A stretch of 12,986 nucleotides of DNA, taken from contig NVTL01000016.1 of the NCBI GenBank assembly GCA_002401565.1, positions 15,355 through 28,340 of the forward strand. The letters run 5' to 3'. Below are positions 1 to 6,548 of the stretch, piece by piece. A program made the position numbers and the translations under genes. Position 1 is the stretch's first letter, and every line of letters starts with the position of its first letter. The notes below the pieces were generated by a model. The model had not been told where the DNA came from and made no database searches. It saw only the letters and a program-made list of their open reading frames with translations. This stretch comes from Rhodospirillaceae bacterium (GTDB lineage Bacteria; Pseudomonadota; Alphaproteobacteria; Rhodospirillales; Magnetovibrionaceae).

Positions 1-384
1 TCGGCACCGGGGCGGATTTCTCCTGTGAAGCTTTTGAAGCTTTTGCGCGGCTGGCTGCATAATCATGTGTTGGGCGATGATCAAGAGTATGCGCGTTATA
101 TCACCGCAGGCTATGGCCGTCGCAAGGTAGACTTAACCGAACGCTTAAGCGAAAAAACGGATGATCCTGTGTCCCCATCTGATTCTGAGCGGTCAGATAA
201 AGACGATGTTTTGGTGACGGTGCAGATACAGGTTCCGGCAGATAAGGTCGCCACCTTGCGTAGATGTGCTTTGTTGTTGCGCCTTAATGGGGAACCCGCC
301 GTTGAGATCGAAAGAATGACCGATCCTTTAACGTCAATGACCGAACAAGAAGCTTTGGACCTTGCGCGGGTCGTATTGGCTTAA
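1..384 (+). CDS. Hypothetical protein, possibly 5'-truncated by the window edge
   Basis: I do not recognise this protein. A GTG at 25 gives 119 residues, but the frame is open back to base 1, so the real start may lie outside the window. From the GTG, the N-terminus is short, basic and leucine-rich (residues 1-13). An acidic, serine-rich linker follows at about residues 42-60. The C-terminal half (about 61-119) looks like a small alpha/beta domain, with an alternating beta stretch (VLVTVQIQVP) followed by predicted helices. There is no obvious signal peptide or metal motif. A GGGGCGGA stretch about ten bases before the GTG could serve as a weak ribosome binding site. The gene converges on the YkgJ-family gene with only nine bases between the stop codons. 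Confidence 0.55.
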   Translation, partial: SAPGRISPVKLLKLLRGWLHNHVLGDDQEYARYITAGYGRRKVDLTERLSEKTDDPVSPSDSERSDKDDVLVTVQIQVPADKVATLRRCALLLRLNGEPAVEIERMTDPLTSMTEQEALDLARVVLA

Positions 385-392
385 CCAATGCG
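372..392. other. Short hairpin over a stop codon at a convergent gene junction
   Basis: CGTATTGG (372-379) pairs with CCAATGCG (385-392), giving eight pairs with one G-T wobble. The five-base loop CTTAA contains the TAA stop of the upstream + strand gene. No T-tract follows on either strand, so it is not a textbook intrinsic terminator. It may shield the 3' end or assist transcription arrest between the two converging genes. Confidence 0.35.
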
Positions 393-393
393 C

Positions 394-1149
394 CTAATCT
401 AAAATCTTCTGCCAATCTTGGGCGCACGCGACGTAGCGTTTGTGTTCGTCTGAAAATTCAGTCCGCTCGGCAGTTTGGTCTGCAAAATGCAGCATCACCG
501 AAGCTTGTTTTTTAGCCAGTTTGAAAATATCAACGTCGGCGAGCCTTGGCACCAAAGTTGAAAAATTCAAAATCAGATGTCCACCCTTTGGCCGATTGGC
601 GACTTTTTCCAAGTCCATGCGCAGTTTTGGCGCGCCATCAATCATCAAATTGGCGAACGGCTTTAAAATTTTAGAGTCCGCGATGAGTACCTGCCGTTCG
701 TCTTCAAAATTTTGGCGTTCGGTAATGTGTTTGTCGTCGTAAATCAACGGCGCCGTATCCGACACGTCGCAGTCCCAATCGGGCTTGGGAATCAAAAGAT
801 CAAGCTGATCACTTTCGGCCCGCGCGCCTGATAACGGCATGGTGCGGCACCGTTGCGGTTTGCTTTCATGAATGGTGCACAGGCCATCGTTTTGCAAGGC
901 TGGGCAGCTGATATGGGTTGGCACATACGATACGGGAAAGACCCGAACGGCGGCGCGTTTGCGTTTTTTGAGCTTGAGCTCAATGCCCAGTTCGCGGGTT
1001 AAGTCATACGACTTTCCACCGGGGCGGACGGGCATCCAAAACAGAAAAAGCGGAAATATATCGGCGTGGGCCAACGCGTCAGAAATCGAAAGCGGCAACC
1101 AGCCGTGGCAACATTTTCCACAGGCGGTGCAGTCGAAATGACGCTTCAT
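394..1149 (-). CDS. YkgJ-family CxxCxxCC cysteine-cluster protein
   Basis: This 251-residue cytoplasmic protein belongs to the YkgJ-type CxxCxxCC family, which is predicted to bind zinc or an iron-sulfur centre and has no settled biochemical function. The N-terminus carries the signature CTACGKCC (C7, C10, C13, C14). A second cysteine group lies at C82, C91 and C101, within a CPAL..GLC..H...P.RC pattern typical of the family. The remaining C-terminal part (about 110-251) is family-typical but has no motif that I can assign. There is no signal peptide or membrane segment. It sits 21 bases downstream of the YchJ-like gene on the same strand, so the two are probably co-transcribed. This places two small cysteine-rich metal-binding proteins together. 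The family call is firm and the function is open. Confidence 0.88.
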   Translation of the reverse strand: MKRHFDCTACGKCCHGWLPLSISDALAHADIFPLFLFWMPVRPGGKSYDLTRELGIELKLKKRKRAAVRVFPVSYVPTHISCPALQNDGLCTIHESKPQRCRTMPLSGARAESDQLDLLIPKPDWDCDVSDTAPLIYDDKHITERQNFEDERQVLIADSKILKPFANLMIDGAPKLRMDLEKVANRPKGGHLILNFSTLVPRLADVDIFKLAKKQASVMLHFADQTAERTEFSDEHKRYVACAQDWQKILD

Positions 1150-1170
1150 TTAAGCCCTCGCTAGGTTTTC

Positions 1171-1656
1171 TTATTTTCCACAGCACTTTTTATATTTTTT
1201 GCCGGACCCGCACGGGCAAGGCTCGTTACGGCCGACTTTTTGCACACGGCGGGGTTCGCCTTGGGGATTGATTTTTCCGTCTACATAAACCCATTCGCCA
1301 TTTTCGCGGCGAAAATCAGACAGTTCACGGTGCACGTTCAGGTCGCCATTTTCCATGAATTTTGCGGAAAACAGAACGGTTCCGGTTTCGTCATCGACGC
1401 CGCCGTCCTTGCATTCGCGAATTTCCAAACCGACCCATTCGGTGCCTTTGGACTGAGCTTTGGCCGCCGACTTGTTATAGGTCGACTTAATTTCCGGAGC
1501 ATGGGTGTTGGCCACATGATCAAAATTGCCTTTAACATGAGCGGTATAGCGCGACCGCATCAAGGCCTCTGCGGTTTGGGCGGTGGTTGTGCCATCCAAA
1601 ATGGGGCCACAGCAGTCGTTAAAATCAACACCAGAATTGCAAGGGCAGTCGGTCAT
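1171..1656 (-). CDS. ychJ: YchJ-family protein with SEC-C motifs at both ends
   Basis: This 161-residue YchJ/UPF0225-type protein has an N-terminal SEC-C-like zinc motif (C4, C6, C15, C16; CPCNSG...DCC), an NTF2-like core containing the family signature [11 protein letters not shown] at about residues 31-41, and a canonical C-terminal SEC-C motif (C147, C149, C158, C159; [14 protein letters not shown]). SEC-C motifs bind zinc and occur at the C-terminus of SecA; the cellular role of YchJ is not established. I chose the ATG at 1654-1656 because the zinc motif begins directly after it, as in family members, and because GGAAAG lies nine bases upstream. An in-frame ATG eleven codons further out (1689) would add a tail the family does not need. 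It lies between the RpiR-family gene and the YkgJ-family gene on the same strand. Confidence 0.88.
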   Translation of the reverse strand: MTDCPCNSGVDFNDCCGPILDGTTTAQTAEALMRSRYTAHVKGNFDHVANTHAPEIKSTYNKSAAKAQSKGTEWVGLEIRECKDGGVDDETGTVLFSAKFMENGDLNVHRELSDFRRENGEWVYVDGKINPQGEPRRVQKVGRNEPCPCGSGKKYKKCCGK

Positions 1657-1713
1657 GTTTAGGTTCTTTCCATCAAGTTTAGGGGCCAATCTAAACCGAA
1701 CGTGTCGCGAAAC

Positions 1714-2589
1714 CTAGATGAATTTTTTAAACAGTTTGGTGGTATCAAACAGGTCTTCTAAGTCTTTCATGCGATCTTGGGTTTCGTCCCAGTTTTCGGT
1801 CTGCACAGCCGAGATGACCGTTTCTAAAATGGACAAGGTGACAACGGATGAATCCCACGCCGAGGGGGCTTCGATGCGACAATGAAAACTGTGGGTGGCG
1901 TGTTTGGCGGCGGGTGAGCCCCATTGATCGGTAAACAAGATCAGCGTGACGCCTTTGGATTTCGCCATTTCGGCCAATCGTAAAATATCGCGTTCGTATC
2001 GGCGTACATCAAAAACCACCAACACATCGCCTTCGCGCATGTTCAAAACATAATGCGGCCAGGTGTTGGAATTGGACGCCACCAACGTTAAATGATCGCG
2101 AATAACCTGCATGTGCGTGAAAAAATAATCGGCCAAAGATCTGGATAGTCGTCCCCCGACCACGTGAATAGAGCGGTCCTTGTCGGCTAACAATTTCACC
2201 ACAGCGTCGAATTCCTGGGGGTCAATTTGGCGCAAGGTTTGGCGCATGTTGTCCATCACAGCATCTGCGAATCGGTTTAAAATATGGGTATCAGGGGCAC
2301 TTTCCGCCCAGCGATTATGCTTGGCAATGGGGTTCGAAAGCGTGGCTTCGACCTCTGAACGTAACGCGGCTTGAAGCTCTGGAAAGCCTTTAAATCCGAG
2401 CTTTTTCGCCATGCGGACAACGGTTGGTGTCGACACGTCAGAGGTTTCGGCAATGGCCGTGATGCTGCCCAGGCCGGATGCTGGGTAATTTTTGCGAATG
2501 GTGTTCGCCAATTGCCGTTCTGCACGGGTGAGATCGTCAAATTTAGCCCGAATGCGTTCCGCAACGGTAAAATCTCGCGTGTCGTTCAT
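1714..2589 (-). CDS. MurR/RpiR-family transcriptional regulator (HTH + SIS)
   Basis: This 291-residue regulator has the two-domain layout of the RpiR family. An N-terminal winged-helix region spans about residues 7-80, with the recognition segment near 43-62 (AIAETSDVSTPTVVRMAKKL). A C-terminal SIS domain spans about 128-262 (IHVVGGRLSRSLADYF, then GDVLVVFDVRRYERD and GVTLILFTD). SIS domains of this family usually sense phosphosugars, but members next to amino acid or amine catabolic genes are known. The gene is divergent from the amidohydrolase-TRAP-ligase operon across 184 bases containing palindromic boxes, so it is the probable regulator of that operon and perhaps of itself. GGGGAG lies about eleven bases upstream of the ATG. 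Whether it represses or activates, and its ligand, cannot be read from sequence. Confidence 0.9.
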   Translation of the reverse strand: MNDTRDFTVAERIRAKFDDLTRAERQLANTIRKNYPASGLGSITAIAETSDVSTPTVVRMAKKLGFKGFPELQAALRSEVEATLSNPIAKHNRWAESAPDTHILNRFADAVMDNMRQTLRQIDPQEFDAVVKLLADKDRSIHVVGGRLSRSLADYFFTHMQVIRDHLTLVASNSNTWPHYVLNMREGDVLVVFDVRRYERDILRLAEMAKSKGVTLILFTDQWGSPAAKHATHSFHCRIEAPSAWDSSVVTLSILETVISAVQTENWDETQDRMKDLEDLFDTTKLFKKFI

Positions 2590-2608
2590 GATTTCTCAAG
2601 CTCCCCTA

Positions 2609-2618
2609 TAAAGCTTTA
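2609..2618. repeat. 10-bp perfect palindrome in the regulator's 5' leader
   Basis: TAAAGCTTTA is a perfect palindrome lying 20 bases upstream of the RpiR-family start codon. It differs from the TTTCNGAAA boxes further upstream. It could be a second operator or chance in an AT-rich leader. Confidence 0.25.
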
Positions 2619-2680
2619 AATAAAGCATTCTTGGCTCTGTGAGAAGGAGTATGAATGAAATTTATCCACCATAAAAGTTC

Positions 2681-2733
2681 TTTTAGAAATATTTGTTTCA
2701 GAAATGTACTTGACACACGGCGTATTTCTGAAA
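2681..2733. promoter_or_regulatory. Putative operator: three TTTCNGAAA-like palindromic boxes
   Basis: Three copies of a nine-base palindrome lie in the divergent region: TTTTAGAAA (2681-2689, one mismatch), TTTCAGAAA (2696-2704) and TTTCTGAAA (2725-2733). Boxes 2 and 3 also form a larger perfect inverted repeat: TTTCAGAAAT (2696-2705) against ATTTCTGAAA (2724-2733). The box centres are 15 and 29 bases apart. A TTGACA element (2710-2715) sits between boxes 2 and 3, and box 3 covers the spacer just before the likely -10. This is the arrangement expected for repression of the + strand operon by a dimeric or tetrameric regulator, and the adjacent RpiR-family protein is the obvious candidate. The pattern is directly visible; the assignment of the protein is inferred. 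Confidence 0.6.
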
Positions 2734-2742
2734 AAATATAGT
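2710..2742 (+). promoter_or_regulatory. Putative sigma-70-type promoter of the catabolic operon
   Basis: A perfect -35 hexamer, TTGACA, lies at 2710-2715. The -10 is ambiguous: the best hexamer, TATAGT (2737-2742), has an over-long spacer of 21, while better-spaced hexamers such as AATATA (2735-2740) match the consensus poorly. The AT-rich tract that follows leads to a GGGGG ribosome binding site at 2765-2769. The suboptimal spacing would fit a regulated promoter. Confidence 0.45.
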
Positions 2743-2773
2743 CAAATAAAATAGAAAAAATATTGGGGGTATC

Positions 2774-3535
2774 TTGTCCGTGACTTCGTCGCACGATAAT
2801 TTTGATTTGATCAACGTTGCTGGCAAAGGCGGCGTTGTGTTGGTGTGCGAACATGCTTCGAACTTGATTTTGGACGAGTACAAAAACTTAGGCCTCGACG
2901 ATGCGGCCCTGCAAAGTCACATCGCGTGGGATATTGGGGCGTTTAACGTTGCGAAGACCTTGTCTAAACTGTTGGATGCGCCGTTGATTGCGCCCAGTGT
3001 TTCGCGATTGATTTATGATTGCAATCGCCCCGCCGATGCCAAAAGTGCGATCCCCACCAAAAGCGAAGTTTATGACATTCCGGGCAATGTTGATCTTGAC
3101 GATGGTGAACGTAAAGACCGCGAAGACAAATTTTACAAGCCGTACCGCAAGGCCTTAGTCGACATCCTTGATCGGGCTAAAAATGAAGGCGACGCTCCTG
3201 TTCTGATCACCATCCATTCGTTCACGCCTGTTTTTGAAGGTCAAAAACGTCTGCTCGATTTGGGTATTTTGCATAATGTGGATACGCGGATGGCCGATCT
3301 GTTGCTGGATGTTCTTGAAAAAGACGGCAACTTGACGGCTCGACGTAACGATCCATACGGCCCGGCTCATGGCGTAACCTATACCTTGTCCGAACATGCG
3401 GAACCTCGGGGCTTGCTGAATGTCATGATCGAAATTCGCAATGATCTGATTTTGGATGAAGCGGCTCAACAAAACATGGGAAAGCAATTGGCGACGTATA
3501 TCAAAGCGGCCTTAAACCAAGGGGGAACATCCTAA
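2774..3535 (+). CDS. N-formylglutamate amidohydrolase-like protein, candidate gamma-glutamyl amide hydrolase
   Basis: This 253-residue cytoplasmic metal-dependent amidohydrolase belongs to the N-formylglutamate amidohydrolase family. Family motifs seen in order are VLVCEHASN (about 21-29, with candidate metal ligands E26 and H27), SHIAWDIGA (48-56), SRLIYDCNRP (77-86), ITIHSFTP (145-152, H148) and MIEIRNDLI (218-226). Relatives hydrolyse N-formyl-glutamate in histidine breakdown, but no hut genes are present here. It leads an operon with a GS-like ligase, ALDH and Fe-ADH, so I infer a role in removing glutamate from a gamma-glutamylated product. TTG at 2774 follows GGGGG by four bases. The GTG two codons later (2780) has a ten-base spacing and is equally credible. 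Its TAA overlaps the next ATG (TAATG), which implies translational coupling. Confidence 0.85.
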   Translation: MSVTSSHDNFDLINVAGKGGVVLVCEHASNLILDEYKNLGLDDAALQSHIAWDIGAFNVAKTLSKLLDAPLIAPSVSRLIYDCNRPADAKSAIPTKSEVYDIPGNVDLDDGERKDREDKFYKPYRKALVDILDRAKNEGDAPVLITIHSFTPVFEGQKRLLDLGILHNVDTRMADLLLDVLEKDGNLTARRNDPYGPAHGVTYTLSEHAEPRGLLNVMIEIRNDLILDEAAQQNMGKQLATYIKAALNQGGTS

Positions 3536-4038
3536 TGGGATTTTTCCGTAAATATATACACGTTGTGGACGCCGTGAACTACCGCATTGGGCGGGTCATG
3601 ATGTACAGCCTGTTTGGTTTGTTTGGCGTCTTGCTGTGGTCGTCGATTTCAAAAACTTTCTTTTTGCCGTCGCCGTGGACCTTGGAAGTCGCGCAGTTTT
3701 TCATGGTCGCTTATTACATCATGGGCGGGCCGTATTCGATCCAATTGGGCGCCAATGTGCGTATGGATTTGCTGTATGACCGTTGGTCGGCAAATAAAAA
3801 AGCATGGGCCGATGTCTTTACGATTTTTGTGCTGATTTTTTATCTGGGTGTGCTGCTGTATGGCGCGGTGGACAGCACCGCTTATTCTCTTAAATATTAT
3901 GAACGCAGTCCAACCGCTTGGCGTCCCTATATGTGGCCGATTAAGGTTTTGATGTGTACGGGAATTTTTCTTATGTTGCTGCAGGCGATTTCGGAACTGT
4001 TTAAAGATATTCTAAAAATCAAAGGGGAAGAGCTCTAA
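3535..4038 (+). CDS. dctQ: TRAP transporter small permease (DctQ family)
   Basis: This 167-residue inner-membrane protein has four hydrophobic helices at about residues 19-40, 49-68, 90-112 and 134-155, the normal size and topology of the DctQ subunit. The stretch GGPYSIQLGANVRMDLLYDR (64-83) matches the family's conserved loop, in which a G.H/N.R.D pattern leads into the amphipathic region. With DctM it forms the sodium-driven transport channel that receives substrate from the periplasmic DctP protein. The start codon overlaps the stop of the amidohydrolase gene (TAATG), and its own stop overlaps the dctM start in the same way. It is named by family only; the substrate need not be a dicarboxylate. 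Confidence 0.92.
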   Translation: MGFFRKYIHVVDAVNYRIGRVMMYSLFGLFGVLLWSSISKTFFLPSPWTLEVAQFFMVAYYIMGGPYSIQLGANVRMDLLYDRWSANKKAWADVFTIFVLIFYLGVLLYGAVDSTAYSLKYYERSPTAWRPYMWPIKVLMCTGIFLMLLQAISELFKDILKIKGEEL

Positions 4039-5360
4039 TGTCTTATGAACTCATAGCCGTTTTGATGTTTTCGATGATGATGTTGATGATGATGACGGGG
4101 CAACGCGTGTTCGGTGCCATTGGTGGCGTTGCGGCCTTGGCGGCTTTGACGTTGTGGGGAACAGGCGGTTCAGACTTGCCATTTTCCGCGGCCATGAAAT
4201 TAATGAAATGGTATCCGCTGCTGACGTTGCCCATGTTCATTTTCATGGGCTACGTCTTGTCAGAATCAAAAATTGCCGACGATTTATACAAAATGTTCCA
4301 TGTGTGGATGGGGCCGTTGAACGGCGGCCTTGCGATTGGCACCATTGGTTTGATGGTTTTGATTTCTGCCATGAACGGCCTGTCTGTTGCGGGCATGGCG
4401 ATTGGGGCAACCATCGCCTTGCCGGAATTGTTGAGGCGGGGGTATGACAAAAAAATGGTCACGGGGGTGGTCCAAGCGGGATCATCGCTGGGCATTTTGG
4501 TGCCGCCGTCTGTGGTGTTAGTTTTGTATGCCATGATCGCCCGCCAACCTGTTGGACAGTTGTGGCTGGCCGGGGCCATTCCGGGCCTGATGATGGCGGT
4601 GATGTTTGTTTTGTATATTGCCATTCGGTGTTATTTCCAACCACACTTAGGACCGGCTTTGCCAGAAGAAGAACGTAATGTTCCGTTGCGGGAAAAGTTA
4701 CGTTTATTGCGTGCGGGGCTTTTACCGCTGGGTATTTTTGTGGTGATGATGGTGCCGTTTGTCAACGGTTGGACCAGTCTGGTGGAAAGTTCTGCAATTG
4801 GCGCGTTGGGGGCTTTATTTGCGGCAGTTGTCAAAGGCCGTATGAACAAAAAAGTTTTGGACGTCACGGTGCGACAAACTCTGGCGATTTCGTGCATGTT
4901 CATGTGGATCATTTTGGCCGCCATGGCGTTTGGCGCGGTGTTTGATGGTTTGGGCGCGGTCAAAGCGATTGAAAACCTGTTCACAGAACAAATGGGTTTA
5001 AGCCCCTGGACCATCCTGATCATGATGCAGTTGTCCTTTTTGGTGATGGGCACGTTTTTGGACGATACCGCCATGTTGGTGATTGTCGCCCCCCTTTATG
5101 TGCCGTTGGTGGCGGCGCTGGGTTTTGATCTGATTTGGTATGGCGTGTTGTACACCATCACCACCCAGATCGCCTATATGACACCCCCGTTTGGATATAA
5201 CCTGTTTTTGATGCGGGCCATGGCCCCACCGGAAATCAGTATTAAAGATATTTACGGGTCTATTCTGCCATTTGTTTTGGTGATGCTGTTCGCGCTGGGT
5301 CTGATTATGACCTTTCCCCAAATAGCGCTGTGGCTGCCGGATTATGTCTATTCTAAATAA
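4038..5360 (+). CDS. dctM: TRAP transporter large permease (DctM family)
   Basis: This 440-residue polytopic inner-membrane protein is the main transport subunit of a TRAP system, with about a dozen hydrophobic segments and the usual DctM length. Hallmarks visible are GLSVAGMAIGATIALPEL (114-131), the LGILVPPSVVLVLYAM signature (151-166) followed by QLWLAGAIPG (174-183), and the C-terminal MTPPFGYNLFLMRAM (381-395), where many family members have TPP.G.NLF. The start overlaps the dctQ stop (TAATG). A 68-base gap with no clear promoter or hairpin separates it from dctP. It is expected to couple uptake to a sodium gradient, together with DctQ and DctP. Confidence 0.95.
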   Translation: MSYELIAVLMFSMMMLMMMTGQRVFGAIGGVAALAALTLWGTGGSDLPFSAAMKLMKWYPLLTLPMFIFMGYVLSESKIADDLYKMFHVWMGPLNGGLAIGTIGLMVLISAMNGLSVAGMAIGATIALPELLRRGYDKKMVTGVVQAGSSLGILVPPSVVLVLYAMIARQPVGQLWLAGAIPGLMMAVMFVLYIAIRCYFQPHLGPALPEEERNVPLREKLRLLRAGLLPLGIFVVMMVPFVNGWTSLVESSAIGALGALFAAVVKGRMNKKVLDVTVRQTLAISCMFMWIILAAMAFGAVFDGLGAVKAIENLFTEQMGLSPWTILIMMQLSFLVMGTFLDDTAMLVIVAPLYVPLVAALGFDLIWYGVLYTITTQIAYMTPPFGYNLFLMRAMAPPEISIKDIYGSILPFVLVMLFALGLIMTFPQIALWLPDYVYSK

Positions 5361-5416
5361 GGATTTGGGGGGATTTCTTTCTAAAGTACGAATATCGAAT
5401 TTAAACTTTGAAGGTT

Positions 5417-5422
5417 AAGGAG
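5417..5422 (+). promoter_or_regulatory. dctP: Ribosome binding site deciding the dctP start
   Basis: A perfect AAGGAG lies six bases before the ATG at 5429. It would fall inside the coding sequence if the in-frame TTG at 5408 were used, so it settles the start in favour of 5429. That start also puts the twin-arginine motif at residues 4-5. Confidence 0.85.
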
Positions 5423-5428
5423 AAGAAT

Positions 5429-6478
5429 ATGATTACAAGACGTAAACTACTTACAGGTGCCGGTGCTGCCGGTGTTGTCGGTGTTGCTGCGTTAGCGGCA
5501 CCATCCGTAAAGGCGAAGTCGAACAAAACCATCAAATGGCGTATGCAAACGTACGCTGGTGCGGCTTTGGGTGAACATGTGATTAAACCTGCGATCGACA
5601 GCTTTAACAAAGTTGCCGGCAGCGACATGCAAATCGAATTGTTCTATGCGGATCAATTGGTGCCCACCGGTGAATTGTTCCGGGCCATGCAAAAAGGCAC
5701 CATTGATGCGGTTCAGTCTGATGATGACTCAATGGCATCACCAACCGAAGTCACCGTGTTTGGCGGATATTTTCCGTTTGCCAGCCGTTATTCTTTGGAT
5801 GTTCCCGTGTTGTTTAACCAGTATGGTTTGAACGAAATCTGGGACGCTGAATATTCTAAAGTTGGTGTTAAGCACCTTTCTGCGGGCGCTTGGGATCCTT
5901 GCCATTTTGCCACCAAAGATCCAATTCACAACTTGAAAGATCTTAAAGGCAAACGCATCTTTACGTTCCCAACCGCGGGTCGTTTCTTAAGCCAGTTTGG
6001 CGTTATTCCTGTAACGTTGCCGTGGGAAGACATCGAAGTCGCCATGCAAACCGGCGAATTGGATGGCATTGCCTGGTCAGGTATTACCGAAGATTACACG
6101 GTGGGTTGGTCTAAAGTGACCGATTATTTCCTCACCAATAATATCTCTGGGGCTTGGGCTGGTTCTTTCTTTGCCAACATGGATCGTTACAACGAACTTC
6201 CAGAACATCTGAAAGAATTGTTGAAACTCGCCATGGACAGCTCGCATTATTATCGCCAGTGGTGGTATTGGGGCGGTGAAGCTGCCTTGCGTGTTGGTGG
6301 TAAAGACATGAAATTGACCACGATTCCGGATGAAGAATGGGCAACCGTTGAAAAGGCGGCCCATAAGTTCTGGGATGAAATTGCTGCAGAATCACCAACC
6401 AAAGCTAAGGTTGTTGAAATCTTCAAAAAATACAATGCAGACATGGTCAAAGCTGGTCGTCCGTACCGTTACGGTTGA
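5429..6478 (+). CDS. dctP: TRAP transporter substrate-binding protein (DctP family), Tat-exported
   Basis: This 349-residue periplasmic binding protein captures the substrate for DctQM. The N-terminus has a twin-arginine signal (TRRKLL at residues 3-8, hydrophobic run to about 25, probable cleavage after the VKA at 27-29), so it is probably exported folded. Mature-domain landmarks are ADQLVPTGELFRAMQKGTID (74-93), LKGKRIFTFPTAGRF (172-186) and MQTGELDGIAWSG (206-218). In well-studied DctP proteins such as SiaP and TakP, the residue after the strand motif LKG.K.. is an arginine that grips the substrate carboxylate. By my hand alignment that position is F178 here, with R185 seven residues on. 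The rest is rich in Trp and Tyr. This hints at an unusual substrate. dctP is followed by a strong hairpin, which may raise its dose above the downstream enzymes. Confidence 0.92.
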   Translation: MITRRKLLTGAGAAGVVGVAALAAPSVKAKSNKTIKWRMQTYAGAALGEHVIKPAIDSFNKVAGSDMQIELFYADQLVPTGELFRAMQKGTIDAVQSDDDSMASPTEVTVFGGYFPFASRYSLDVPVLFNQYGLNEIWDAEYSKVGVKHLSAGAWDPCHFATKDPIHNLKDLKGKRIFTFPTAGRFLSQFGVIPVTLPWEDIEVAMQTGELDGIAWSGITEDYTVGWSKVTDYFLTNNISGAWAGSFFANMDRYNELPEHLKELLKLAMDSSHYYRQWWYWGGEAALRVGGKDMKLTTIPDEEWATVEKAAHKFWDEIAAESPTKAKVVEIFKKYNADMVKAGRPYRYG

Positions 6479-6493
6479 TCCATCGATCTTTGT

Positions 6494-6534
6494 GACAAGG
6501 CCCCTACCGTGGGGCCTTGTCCTTTCGATTTTTT
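6494..6534 (+). terminator. Intra-operon hairpin with T-tract after dctP (partial terminator or 3' stabiliser)
   Basis: GACAAGGCCCC (6494-6504) pairs perfectly with GGGGCCTTGTC (6511-6521): eleven pairs and a six-base loop (TACCGT). Seven bases later there is a run of six T (6529-6534), and the next gene's ribosome binding site starts at 6537. The stem is stable enough to terminate, but the T-tract is displaced and the downstream enzyme genes have no visible promoter of their own. The likely role is partial termination or protection of the dctP 3' end, giving more binding protein than enzymes. Confidence 0.7.
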
Positions 6535-6548
6535 ATAAGGTGAGTAAA

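Noticed and set aside
1657..1689. An eleven-codon longer start for the YchJ-like gene
   Set aside because: The family begins at the SEC-C-like motif right after the inner ATG, which has its own GGAAAG site.
2655..2741. A 28-codon reading frame with AAGGAG five bases upstream of its ATG in the divergent region
   Set aside because: It runs across the operator boxes and the TTGACA promoter, so it would not be on the operon transcript, and the peptide has no recognisable character. The good ribosome-binding-site match may be chance in a purine-rich stretch.
5408..5428. An upstream TTG start for dctP
   Set aside because: It would place the perfect AAGGAG inside the coding region and push the twin-arginine motif away from the N-terminus.
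6330..6548. A 5' extension of the GS-like ligase into dctP
   Set aside because: The extension overlaps the end of dctP and the hairpin, has no family similarity, and the ATG at 6549 has a good AAGGTGAG ribosome binding site.
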